64,000 bases of DNA, from contig JADJGQ010000001.1 of NCBI GenBank assembly GCA_016708025.1, forward strand, positions 558,001-622,000, read 5' to 3'. The stretch's first letter is position 1; each line of letters opens with the position of its first letter. The translations under genes and the position numbers were made by a program. Source of the DNA: a bacterium. GTDB lineage: Bacteria > Zixibacteria > MSB-5A5 > GN15 > FEB-12. The notes beneath the pieces were generated by a model. The model was not told the DNA's origin. It did no database searches and saw nothing but the letters and a program-made list of their open reading frames with translations. Below are positions 16,831 to 24,887 of the stretch, piece by piece.

Positions 16831-17910
16831 ATGTTTTTCGCATTGCCAAAAGAATATCGCGAAGCAACGGCCGACGACCTGCGCGGACGGATCAGAGAGG
16901 CGCGTGTGCGCCTGGGCAAAAAGCTCGTGATCCTGGTACATCATTACCAGCGGCTCGAGGTGGTCGAGTTCGCCGATCATATCGGCGATAGCTACGGTCT
17001 TTCCAAGATAGCCGCGCGCCAGCAGGATGCAGACACGATCGTTTTCTGTGGCGTGCACTTCATGGCAGAGTCCGCTGATATCCTGACCGGCGACAATCAG
17101 AATGTTTACCTGCCAAACCCACTCGCTGGATGCCCGATGGCTGATATGGCTGAGATGGCGGATGTGCTGGCGGCGTGGGAATACTTGAAGCCGTTTGGCG
17201 GTGAACAAAAGATCATGCCGATTTCCTATATGAATACCGCGGCTGGGCTGAAAGCCTTTACCGGTCGTAATGGCGGGCTGATCTGTACTTCGTCGAACGC
17301 CAAAGCGGCCCTTCAGTACGCCCTTGATAAGAGGGAGAAGGTGTTCTTTTTCCCCGATGAACATCTCGGCCACAACACCGGTGTGGCCTATGGCTTGAAA
17401 CCCGAAGAGATGGTGATCTGGGATTTCTCGCGTGACGATGGTGGCTTGGCGGCCGAGCAGATTGAAAGGGCCAAGATCATTCTCTGGAAAGGGCACTGCC
17501 ATGTCCACACCAATTTCAAACCAGAGCATGTTTACGACATACGGACCCGCTATCCTGAAGCGAAGGTGATTGTGCACCCTGAGTGCCCGAATGAGGTGGT
17601 GCGACTGGCCGATGCTTCGGGATCGACGAGCTTCATCGTCGATTTCTGTGAGAAAGCGCCAAGTGGGTCTGTCATTGCGATCGGGACGGAGATCAATCTG
17701 GTTAATCGGATGGCGCATACCTATCCTGACAAAAAGATCTTTGAGCTTTCAGGGAATACTTGCCCGGTCTGTGCCAATATGTACCGGACGACCCTGAATG
17801 ACCTGGCATATACGCTCGAGCACTATTCTGATATTAAGCCGATAACTGTCCCTGAGCCGACCAAGGGCGAGGCCAGGCTGGCACTGGAAAAAATGCTTGA
17901 AATTAGCTGA
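16831..17910 (+). CDS. nadA: Quinolinate synthase A
   Basis: 359 aa. It condenses iminoaspartate with dihydroxyacetone phosphate to quinolinate in de novo NAD synthesis, using an oxygen-sensitive [4Fe-4S] cluster. Likely ligands are Cys73 (FCGVHFMAE), Cys152 (LICTSSNA) and Cys314 (CANMYRTTL); Cys252 (HPECP) and Cys311 are also present. HHYQRLE and GHCHVH are family motifs. ATG 16831 follows the upstream stop by two bases and was preferred to an earlier in-frame GTG inside the previous gene. nadB and nadC are not in the window, but a broken nadE is at 30.3 kb. Confidence 0.95.
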   Translation: MFFALPKEYREATADDLRGRIREARVRLGKKLVILVHHYQRLEVVEFADHIGDSYGLSKIAARQQDADTIVFCGVHFMAESADILTGDNQNVYLPNPLAGCPMADMAEMADVLAAWEYLKPFGGEQKIMPISYMNTAAGLKAFTGRNGGLICTSSNAKAALQYALDKREKVFFFPDEHLGHNTGVAYGLKPEEMVIWDFSRDDGGLAAEQIERAKIILWKGHCHVHTNFKPEHVYDIRTRYPEAKVIVHPECPNEVVRLADASGSTSFIVDFCEKAPSGSVIAIGTEINLVNRMAHTYPDKKIFELSGNTCPVCANMYRTTLNDLAYTLEHYSDIKPITVPEPTKGEARLALEKMLEIS

Positions 17911-17933
17911 CATGGCCGTATTTTGCCACCCAG

Positions 17934-17957
17934 AGCGACCAAACTGGTCGCTGTTTT
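17934..17957 (+). terminator. Terminator after nadA
   Basis: A perfect eight-base stem (AGCGACCA with TGGTCGCT) with a three-base loop and a GTTTT tail, 23 bases after nadA. Confidence 0.7.
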
Positions 17958-18006
17958 CACATGCTACGGTTCGAATTTTAGTTTAACGCGATAGAGGAAA
18001 CGCTAT

Positions 18007-19362
18007 ATGGCACAAGATGTTCTGGTCCCACAGATGGGAGAGTCGGTTCTCGAAGGGACCATCCTGCAGTGGAAAGTCAAGATCGGCGACCGGGTGGAAA
18101 TCAACCAGCCGCTCGTGGAATTGATGACTGACAAGGTCAATGTTGAGATTCCTGCCGAAACGGCCGGCATCCTGACCGCGCAGTTTGTGAAGGAAGGGGA
18201 TGTAGTCCCGGTCGGCTCCAGAATTGCCACTATTGATGATGGTAAAGGCGCCGCGGTCTCCACAGGACGTCCTGCCCAGGCTGATACACCAGTGCCGGCA
18301 GCCTCTGTCGCTATGGCCGCTGCTCCGGTTGCGGCTCCTCCTGTCAAAGCTACTGGCGAGGTTGGCAAAGGGATGATGTCCCCCAAAGTTCGGATGCTTA
18401 TCCGTGAATACGGCGTTGACCCGTTGACGATCATTCCGACGGGGAAAGAGGGGCGTGTGACGGTCGAAGATGTCATGCGTGCCGTCGAGCAGCGCTCCGG
18501 TTCACAGGGATTTACCGCCGCTCCGATACCGTCGCCGGTTCAACCGGTTCAGGCAGTGAGCTATGCCGCGCCGACTGCCGCCGCCGCATCCGCTCCGGCC
18601 GCATCGAAAGAGCCGAAAGTCAAAGTGCAGATCCCGGTCTTTGCTCCGCTTCCCGAAGCGCAGCGGACCACCCGTACACCACTGATCGGCGCGCGCAAGT
18701 TGATAGCCGAGCATATGGTGAAGTCGAAGCAGACATCTCCCCATGTGACGACCTTTGAAGATATCGACATGACCGAACTGGTCAAATTCCGCAATGCGAT
18801 CAAGAAGGATTTTCGCGAGACCTACGGCGCTAATATCACGTTCATGCCGTTTATCGTGAAGGCCTGCTGTATCGGATTGAAGGAGTTCCCGACGATCAAT
18901 GCGTCGCTCACCGAAAAAGAGATCATCGTCAAGAACTACTTCAATATCGGGATCGCAGTCGCTCGTGACGAGGGGTTGATCGTACCGGTCATCAAGGATG
19001 CCGACAAGAAGTCAATCGTTGAGATCGCCGTCGAGATAAACTCTCTGGGTGAAAAGGCACGGACCAACCGTCTGAAACCGGATGATGTTGCCGATGGCAC
19101 CTTCTCAGTCACCAATGCCGGAATGTTCGGAGCGACGGCTTCGACACCGATCATTGCCCAGCCGCAGGTCGCGATCCTGGGGATCCATATGATCAGCAAG
19201 CGTCCATGGGTGGTGAACGATCAGATCGTGATCCGCGACATTTCGTCCTTCGGCATGTCGTTCGATCACCGATTGATCGATGGCCACACCGCGGTGCAGT
19301 TCCTGCATCGAGTCCATGGATTCCTGGCTGATCCGACCTCATTGCTGGTACATTTGCGTTGA
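18007..19362 (+). CDS. 2-oxo acid dehydrogenase E2 (dihydrolipoamide acyltransferase)
   Basis: 451 aa from ATG 18007 (GAGGAA upstream). Domains in order: a lipoyl domain (1-75) with Lys43 in MTDKVNVEIPA as the lipoylation site; an Ala/Pro linker; a peripheral-subunit-binding domain (about 118-155, SPKVRMLIREYGVDP); a second long Ala/Pro linker; and the catalytic domain with SFDHRLIDG and active-site His421. It transfers acyl groups from an E1 to CoA. Neither E1 nor E3 is adjacent, so the substrate (pyruvate, 2-oxoglutarate or branched-chain) is undecided; the lipoyl motif and overall shape look most like the branched-chain type. It overlaps lipB by one base, which fits, because LipB makes the lipoyl precursor. 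Confidence 0.92.
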   Translation: MAQDVLVPQMGESVLEGTILQWKVKIGDRVEINQPLVELMTDKVNVEIPAETAGILTAQFVKEGDVVPVGSRIATIDDGKGAAVSTGRPAQADTPVPAASVAMAAAPVAAPPVKATGEVGKGMMSPKVRMLIREYGVDPLTIIPTGKEGRVTVEDVMRAVEQRSGSQGFTAAPIPSPVQPVQAVSYAAPTAAAASAPAASKEPKVKVQIPVFAPLPEAQRTTRTPLIGARKLIAEHMVKSKQTSPHVTTFEDIDMTELVKFRNAIKKDFRETYGANITFMPFIVKACCIGLKEFPTINASLTEKEIIVKNYFNIGIAVARDEGLIVPVIKDADKKSIVEIAVEINSLGEKARTNRLKPDDVADGTFSVTNAGMFGATASTPIIAQPQVAILGIHMISKRPWVVNDQIVIRDISSFGMSFDHRLIDGHTAVQFLHRVHGFLADPTSLLVHLR

Positions 19363-20066
19363 TGGTCACAGTCGCACAGGATAAAATGCTCGGCTGGGTA
19401 TTACAGGCCGGGACGATCGACTATGAACGTGCGCTGGAATGGCAGCATGGATTGGTGAAAATGCGCCAGCAAGGGCTGGCGCGCGACACCCTGATGCTGC
19501 TTGAGCATCCTCCGGTCATAACGGTCGGGCGAGATGGTCACGATGCGAATTTCAAGGATTCCAATATTACGCCCTATTTCATCGAACGTGGCGGCGATGT
19601 CACTTTCCACGGTCCGGGACAACTCGTGGTTTATTTCGTTTTCAACCTGACCCGGCGGGGGAGAGACCTGCATAAGTTCATGGATGATGTCCAGGAGGGG
19701 ATCATTCGGGCGTTGGCGGAATACGGGATCAAGGCCGAACGCGGAGTAGAGAATACCGGTGTTTGGGTCGGCAAAAAGAAAATAGCATCAATCGGGATCG
19801 CGGTCAAACACTGGATCACGTACCATGGGGCCGCGATCAATCTCAATACCAAGCTGACAGAATTCAACAAGATCAATCCGTGTGGGCTGAATGCCAAAGT
19901 GATGACATCGGCCAAGCGGCTTCTCAAGAAGCCGGTGGAGATGGAGCAGTTTCGTCGTGTCCTGCTGGACAAGTACGGCGAAGTGTTCGGCACCGATTTC
20001 TCTCCCATCGATCTGGAATCGTTGGCCGAGGAACTGGAAAGCCAATCCGGCGGATACGAGATCTAG
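19362..20066 (+). CDS. lipB: Octanoyltransferase (lipoate biosynthesis)
   Basis: 234 aa from ATG 19362, which overlaps the E2 stop codon (TGATG). An alternative ATG at 19386 has AGGA at a good distance and gives a more typical N-terminus (MLGWVLQAG). LipB moves octanoyl from acyl-carrier protein to lipoyl domains. Motifs seen: LLEHPPVITVGRDG, RGGDVTFHGPGQLVVY, Lys in KKIASIGI and the acyl-thioester Cys174 in INPCGLNAK. lipA is not in the window. The coupling to E2 suggests that modifier and substrate are made together. Confidence 0.94.
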   Translation: MVTVAQDKMLGWVLQAGTIDYERALEWQHGLVKMRQQGLARDTLMLLEHPPVITVGRDGHDANFKDSNITPYFIERGGDVTFHGPGQLVVYFVFNLTRRGRDLHKFMDDVQEGIIRALAEYGIKAERGVENTGVWVGKKKIASIGIAVKHWITYHGAAINLNTKLTEFNKINPCGLNAKVMTSAKRLLKKPVEMEQFRRVLLDKYGEVFGTDFSPIDLESLAEELESQSGGYEI

Positions 20067-20105
20067 GCTGCTCAGGTTGAGCGGCTCCTGACCAGGAGGG
20101 ATTCC

Positions 20106-20852
20106 ATGGAACTCAAAGGAAAAGTTGCGTTTGTTACCGGGGGGACACGCGGTATCGGACTTGCGGTGGCCGAACGTCTGGCCAAACGGGGTGCCGATGT
20201 CATCATTAGTTACTTCCGCAGTCGTCAATCGGCCAATGAAGCAGTCGAAAAGATCAAAGCGTATGGTGTAGAGTGTTATGCGCACCGCGCCAATATGGGG
20301 AATCATGATCAGATCCCGGCGATCTTCGACGGCATCAAGTCAAAGTTTGGTAAGCTCGATATTCTGATCTCCAACGCCGCCCTGGGCTTGTATACTTCCA
20401 TGCTTGAGATCGACGACAAGGCATGGGACCTTTCCATGCATACCAATGCCCGCGCATTTCTCAACTGCGTGCAGTTGGCGTCGCCGATTATGCCGAATCA
20501 CAGCCGGATAGTCACGCTATCATCGCTCGGATCCATTCGCTATATCCCAGGGTACGCTGCGATCGGCGTCTCTAAAGCCGCGATTGAAAATATGGTGAAG
20601 TATATGGCGATAGAATTGGCGGCTCGCCATATCACCGTCAACTGTGTCTCGGGCGGGTTCATTGATACCAGCGCTCTGAAGGTGTTTCCGAACTACGAAC
20701 AGATGAAGCGCGAGGTCTCTGACCGGACGCCGTTCAAACGGATCGGAACTCCCGAGGAAGTGGCGGATGTGGTGGTCTTTATGGCCAGCCCACAGGCCTC
20801 ATGGATAACCGGTCAGACGGTGATAGTCGATGGCGGCTATTCGCTGATGTAG
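20106..20852 (+). CDS. fabL: Enoyl-[acyl-carrier-protein] reductase, FabL type
   Basis: 248 aa SDR protein from ATG 20106 with AGGAGG at 20094. The NADP-binding GGTRGIGLA and the catalytic Ser-Tyr-x6-Lys set (SSLGSIRY, then GYAAIGVSKAA) are present. SSLGSIRY, GVSKAA, NCVSGGFIDTSALKVFPN and the closing GQTVIVDGG resemble Bacillus FabL far more closely than FabG, so it is read as the last-step reductase of fatty-acid elongation. Its place next to lipB links it to octanoyl-ACP supply. A generic 3-oxoacyl reductase or other SDR remains possible. Confidence 0.75.
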   Translation: MELKGKVAFVTGGTRGIGLAVAERLAKRGADVIISYFRSRQSANEAVEKIKAYGVECYAHRANMGNHDQIPAIFDGIKSKFGKLDILISNAALGLYTSMLEIDDKAWDLSMHTNARAFLNCVQLASPIMPNHSRIVTLSSLGSIRYIPGYAAIGVSKAAIENMVKYMAIELAARHITVNCVSGGFIDTSALKVFPNYEQMKREVSDRTPFKRIGTPEEVADVVVFMASPQASWITGQTVIVDGGYSLM

Positions 20853-20870
20853 AGCCTGGTCAAACCCAAT

Positions 20871-21380
20871 ATGAGTCCATTGCTTCTCGATCTGATCTTC
20901 GTCGTTTGCGCAATCGCTGCGATCTATGCCGGATACAAGCGCGGGTTTCTGGGTCAGGTGGTCTGGTTGGTTTCATCGTTTATTGGATTCGGTCTTGCCG
21001 CTCGATTTTCGGCTGATCTTGCGGAATTGTTCGGGTACGGGATAGTCAGCAAGCCGATCACGATTGCAGTCTCGTTTCTACTCATCTTTGTTCTCGCGAT
21101 CTGGCTGGCACGCATGATCGGAAAATGGGTTACCGGGATGATCAAAGAGTCTCCCGTAGGAATGGTTAATTCCATAATCGGCGCGATTTGCAGTCTTGGA
21201 ATCTTCTTGGTGATCGCGTCCTTGATCATGGTTGTTGCGATGGTGATCGTACCGGGCGCACGGACTACCGTCGAACAGACCTATGTCGTGCAGGGGATAC
21301 TAACGCCGGTTTCAGCAATATTGGATGAACGGCTGTTGCATCGCGGGGACGAACAGCCTGGTGCGACTCAGGAACCATAA
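20871..21380 (+). CDS. CvpA family membrane protein
   Basis: 169 aa. Four membrane helices are spread over residues 5-125 with the CvpA pattern: IYAGYKRGFLGQVVWLVSSFIGFGLAARFS, then FLLIFVLAIWLARMIGKWV, and a helix after NSIIGAICSLG. CvpA proteins are inner-membrane proteins first linked to colicin V production and later to envelope stress; the precise role is not settled. ATG 20871 lies 18 bases after fabL. Its stop touches the end of the convergent lipoprotein gene. Confidence 0.8.
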   Translation: MSPLLLDLIFVVCAIAAIYAGYKRGFLGQVVWLVSSFIGFGLAARFSADLAELFGYGIVSKPITIAVSFLLIFVLAIWLARMIGKWVTGMIKESPVGMVNSIIGAICSLGIFLVIASLIMVVAMVIVPGARTTVEQTYVVQGILTPVSAILDERLLHRGDEQPGATQEP

Positions 21381-22259
21381 CTAGGGTAGGCGGTAGGGAA
21401 GAAACACCCCGGTCCGTCCAGTTCGACTTGTCGAATCTCCCAACATGTGCAAGGTGATCAGATTATACAGACGATTGGCCGTTGTCGGTATCTGCACTGT
21501 GTCTCGGTAGAGGTTGGCCGTAGTCGTGGTCGACATCGCCGAGTTCTCCCACGAGTTGTTTGGACCCTCATTCGTCAGAACCAACCTGAATCGATTTCTC
21601 ACTTCCGACGAGATGTTAAATCCCTTGGTGGAAGATCGCATATCCGTCAATTTGATATATCCCGGACCCAACAACTTGAGCAAACTATCTTTGAGCGTAT
21701 TGGTGTAAAGGCGATGATCGAAATAGGTTAGAGACATACCGCTCCAGGCAAGTCTGATCGATAATTCGTCGCCCGAAGCTGATCCAAATCCGTTAAAGCC
21801 ATACAACACCCATCCGACGTACTCCTGTGCGTCGTTGCCCAGCTTGAGGAAATGGCCGTATCTCACGAAGCCGCGTCTGTTGTCGGTGATGAGCGTATCA
21901 ATCCCCTTAACGCGGCGGGTCCGTACCAAGAAAGTATCTATGACCTTGGCGAGTCCTTCGCGAATAATCCCCAAATTCTCATACTCCCAGAGACCGTCGG
22001 AGAGTGTAATATTTATTAGCCGCGTGTGGGAGATTGCGGAATCAACGTAGGTGGCACTGTCCGCAGGAAGTGTATATGGATCGGTGGAGATGATCCCTTC
22101 GGTGCGGAAGAGCTCCTGTCCTTGCTCAGTCTCAAGAAGGTACCGTTCAACCTCGTTTTCGTCGACCACATAGGGAACTTCTTTCTCTTTGCAGCCACCG
22201 AGCAGGGTGATCAGCAACAGTGCGAGAAACGAAGTGCGGAGTAGGGAATGCCTGGTCAT
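21381..22259 (-). CDS. Lipoprotein of unknown function
   Basis: 292 aa. The N-terminus has a lipoprotein signal with lipobox LLGGC (Cys about residue 23). The mature part is polar, with Thr/Ser/Asp-rich segments and conserved-looking aromatic patches (YVGWVLYGFNGFG), consistent with a mostly beta periplasmic domain. No domain family was recognised. The stop abuts the cvpA stop, making a convergent pair, and the start lies three bases after the uvrB stop, so the two are likely cotranscribed. Confidence 0.7.
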   Translation of the reverse strand: MTRHSLLRTSFLALLLITLLGGCKEKEVPYVVDENEVERYLLETEQGQELFRTEGIISTDPYTLPADSATYVDSAISHTRLINITLSDGLWEYENLGIIREGLAKVIDTFLVRTRRVKGIDTLITDNRRGFVRYGHFLKLGNDAQEYVGWVLYGFNGFGSASGDELSIRLAWSGMSLTYFDHRLYTNTLKDSLLKLLGPGYIKLTDMRSSTKGFNISSEVRNRFRLVLTNEGPNNSWENSAMSTTTTANLYRDTVQIPTTANRLYNLITLHMLGDSTSRTGRTGVFLPYRLP

Positions 22260-22262
22260 AAG

Positions 22263-24308
22263 TCAGCGCCGTTTCCGTTTGATACCATGTTTATGCTCTT
22301 TGCGGAGCTGGTTGATCTCGTCGCGAATGGCGATGGCGGTCTCAAATTCGAGATTTTCGGCGGCCTGTTTCATCGCTTTCGCCATAAAGCCCAGTTGATC
22401 CTCCTGGGACATGAGTGAGAAGTGATCCGGCTTCTCGAACTTCTTCTCTTCCTCAGCGGTCTTGCTGTCGGCAAAAAGGGTAGTCCGAAGGATCTCGTCG
22501 CGAGTCTTGAAGATCGTCTCCGGGTTGATCCCATGCTCCTGGTTGTAGGCGAGCTGTTTGGCGCGGCGTCGGTTGGTTTCATCCATGGCTTTTCGCATCG
22601 AATCAGTGATCTTGTCCGCGTAGAAGATCACTTCGCCATCCTTGTTACGAGCCGCTCGCCCGGCCGTTTGCACCAAAGATCGCTCGGACCGCAGGAAACC
22701 CTCCTTGTCAGCATCCAATATAGCGACGAGCGAGACCTCCGGAAGGTCCAATCCTTCTCGCAATAAATTGACGCCGACCAGGACATCAAACTCGGCAAGC
22801 CGGAGGTCCCGGATGATACTGGTCCGTTCTATCGAATCGATTTCAGAGTGCAAGTACCGTACGCGTATCCCCATTTTGTCGAGATAATCGGTCAGGTCTT
22901 CAGACATCCGCTTGGTCAGAGTGGTTACCAGCACCCGCTCATTCCGTGCAACTCGTTGGCGGACCTGCTCAAGCAGGTCATCGACCTGGCTGCGCAGCGG
23001 CTTAACGGTGATGATCGGGTCAAGCAATCCGGTCGGGCGAATCACCTGGTCGACAACCAGACCTTCGCACTTGTTAAGTTCATAATCCGAGGGAGTGGCA
23101 GATACATAAATGGTATGCTTCTGCAGGCTCTCAAATTCTTCAAAGAAAAGGGGGCGATTGTCCAAAGCAGAGGGTAGGCGGAAGCCATGCTCAACAAGGA
23201 CATCCTTGCGTGATCGGTCGCCGGCAAACATGCCGCGAATTTGAGGGATCGACTGGTGCGATTCGTCAATGACCGTCAAGAAATCCCCCTCAAAAAAGTC
23301 GATCAAACATTGCGGCCGGTCTCCGGCTTTGCGCCCGGTCAAATACCTTGAGTAGTTTTCAACGCCCGTGCAGTAGCCTACCTCGCGGAGCATTTCAAGG
23401 TCATAGCGAGTCCGCTGGTCAAGGCGCTGAAGTTCCAGCAGTTTATCGAGCGAACGGTAGGTGGCGAGGCGTTCCTTGAGCTCGGCCTCGATCCCGGCGA
23501 TGGCTTCGGCCAATTGCGGCTTGGATGTTACAAAGTGTTTCGCCGGGTAGATGGCGATCTTCTGCCGTTCATTGATGATCTCTCCGGTCAACGGGTCGAC
23601 CTCGGTGATCCGCTCGATCTCATCGCCAAAAAACTCGATGCGGATGGCTGTTTCGTAGTAGGCGGGGATCAGCTCGACAGTGTCTCCACGTACACGAAAA
23701 TTGCCCCGGGAGAAGTCGAGTTCATTCCGATTGTAGTGAATATCTATCAGCTTGCGGATCACTTCGTCACGGTCGTTTTCGACACCACGCTCAAGGAAAA
23801 GCAGCTGATTTTTGTACTCCTGTGGCGATCCCAAACCGTAAATGCAGGAGACAGAGGCAACGATGATGACATCGCTTCGATCGAGAAGGGAGGCGGTGGC
23901 GCGAAGGCGGAGGCGATCGATATCCTCGTTCATCGCGGTATCCTTCTCGATATAAGTATCCGTGGTGGGAAGGTACGCCTCTGGCTGGTAGTAGTCGTAA
24001 TAGCTGATAAAGAACTCGACAGCGTTCTTCGGGAAAAATGCCTTTAACTCGCCATATAACTGCGCTGCCAAAGTCTTGTTATGCGAAATGACCAGCGCCG
24101 GTTTGCCGTACTGGGCGATCACGTTGGCAATGGTGAAAGTCTTTCCGGAACCGGTCACCCCCAAAAGGGTCTGGTGTTTGCGGCCCGAACGGAGTCCTTC
24201 CAAAAGCTCCGCAATTGCCTGGGGCTGGTCCCCCTTTGGCTCAAAATTGGCATGCAATTGGAATGGCGCAGGGGGGGGGATGGAAGGCTTTGAGTACTTG
24301 GTATTCAT
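22263..24308 (-). CDS. uvrB: Excinuclease ABC subunit B
   Basis: 681 aa. DNA helicase-like subunit of nucleotide excision repair; receives damage from UvrA and recruits UvrC. Walker A is GVTGSGKT (50-57). The beta-hairpin region reads ISYYDYYQPEAYLP, and helicase motifs include DESHQSIPQIRGM and QTAGRAARN. The C-terminal UVR domain (about 640-675, AENLEFETAIAIRDEINQLRKEH in two parts) is intact. A run of nine C on the coding strand (G run 24271-24279) encodes prolines at residues 11-13 and could slip. It sits upstream of the lipoprotein in the same direction. Confidence 0.97.
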   Translation of the reverse strand: MNTKYSKPSIPPPAPFQLHANFEPKGDQPQAIAELLEGLRSGRKHQTLLGVTGSGKTFTIANVIAQYGKPALVISHNKTLAAQLYGELKAFFPKNAVEFFISYYDYYQPEAYLPTTDTYIEKDTAMNEDIDRLRLRATASLLDRSDVIIVASVSCIYGLGSPQEYKNQLLFLERGVENDRDEVIRKLIDIHYNRNELDFSRGNFRVRGDTVELIPAYYETAIRIEFFGDEIERITEVDPLTGEIINERQKIAIYPAKHFVTSKPQLAEAIAGIEAELKERLATYRSLDKLLELQRLDQRTRYDLEMLREVGYCTGVENYSRYLTGRKAGDRPQCLIDFFEGDFLTVIDESHQSIPQIRGMFAGDRSRKDVLVEHGFRLPSALDNRPLFFEEFESLQKHTIYVSATPSDYELNKCEGLVVDQVIRPTGLLDPIITVKPLRSQVDDLLEQVRQRVARNERVLVTTLTKRMSEDLTDYLDKMGIRVRYLHSEIDSIERTSIIRDLRLAEFDVLVGVNLLREGLDLPEVSLVAILDADKEGFLRSERSLVQTAGRAARNKDGEVIFYADKITDSMRKAMDETNRRRAKQLAYNQEHGINPETIFKTRDEILRTTLFADSKTAEEEKKFEKPDHFSLMSQEDQLGFMAKAMKQAAENLEFETAIAIRDEINQLRKEHKHGIKRKRR

Positions 24309-24480
24309 ATTTCTTTCTTAAACGTCAACTGGTTCCAATATAGCGGAAAGGGGAGGAGGGCGGAACTCACATTCTGAGCGACCGGCTGGGGCGGCTAAGT
24401 TGTTGGGAACCAAATCCTCTCCGCCGGGTGTAACCGGGAGAGACGGACACCCGCTTATGGGTTGTCCCAGAAAAAAGACC

Positions 24481-24508
24481 TTGACTTGGCTTGGGAAACA
24501 GTTACTTT
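24481..24508 (+). promoter_or_regulatory. Putative promoter for rplU-bamA-skp-lpxD
   Basis: TTGACT at 24481, 16-base spacer, TACTTT at 24503 followed by G. It lies 53 bases before the rplU ATG. Confidence 0.5.
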
Positions 24509-24561
24509 GCGAGGCTTAAGTCCAAACGGAGTAACATTTTCAATCACCTGTGGAGGATTTG

Positions 24562-24882
24562 ATGTACGCTATTTTTCAGCTCGCCGGCTTTCAGTATCGC
24601 GCCGAAGAGGGTGCGGTAATACAGGTTCCTCGCCAGGCGGCCAAGCAGGGTGAAAAGCTGAATATCAGTGATGTGCTGCTCGTGAATGCGAACGGTGCAT
24701 CGGTGATCGGTACCCCGTTTGTCTCCGGCGCAAAGATCGAGGCCGAAGTGCTTGACCATACCCGCGGCGAAAAACTGGTCGGATTCAAGTACAAACGCCG
24801 GACGAAATACCGTCGCACTTTGGGACATCGTCAGGATTACACCGAGATCAAGGTTAATAAGATCGTTAGTCCAAAGAGCTAA
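24562..24882 (+). CDS. rplU: 50S ribosomal protein L21
   Basis: 106 aa from ATG 24562, which follows GGAGG by about six bases; this gives the canonical L21 start MYAIFQLAGFQYRAEEG. The closing KYKRRTKYRRTLGHRQDYTEIKV region (in parts KRRTKYRRTLGHRQ and YTEIKV) is the rRNA-binding C-terminus. In most bacteria rplU is followed by rpmA (L27); here the next gene, six bases on, is bamA and no rpmA is seen in the window. A promoter-like sequence is just upstream. Confidence 0.96.
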   Translation: MYAIFQLAGFQYRAEEGAVIQVPRQAAKQGEKLNISDVLLVNANGASVIGTPFVSGAKIEAEVLDHTRGEKLVGFKYKRRTKYRRTLGHRQDYTEIKVNKIVSPKS

Positions 24883-24887
24883 ACGAC

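Noticed and set aside
24446..24468. Hairpin with flanking A run between uvrB and rplU as a terminator
   Set aside because: The stem is imperfect and on neither strand does a T run follow the hairpin; no gene ends there.
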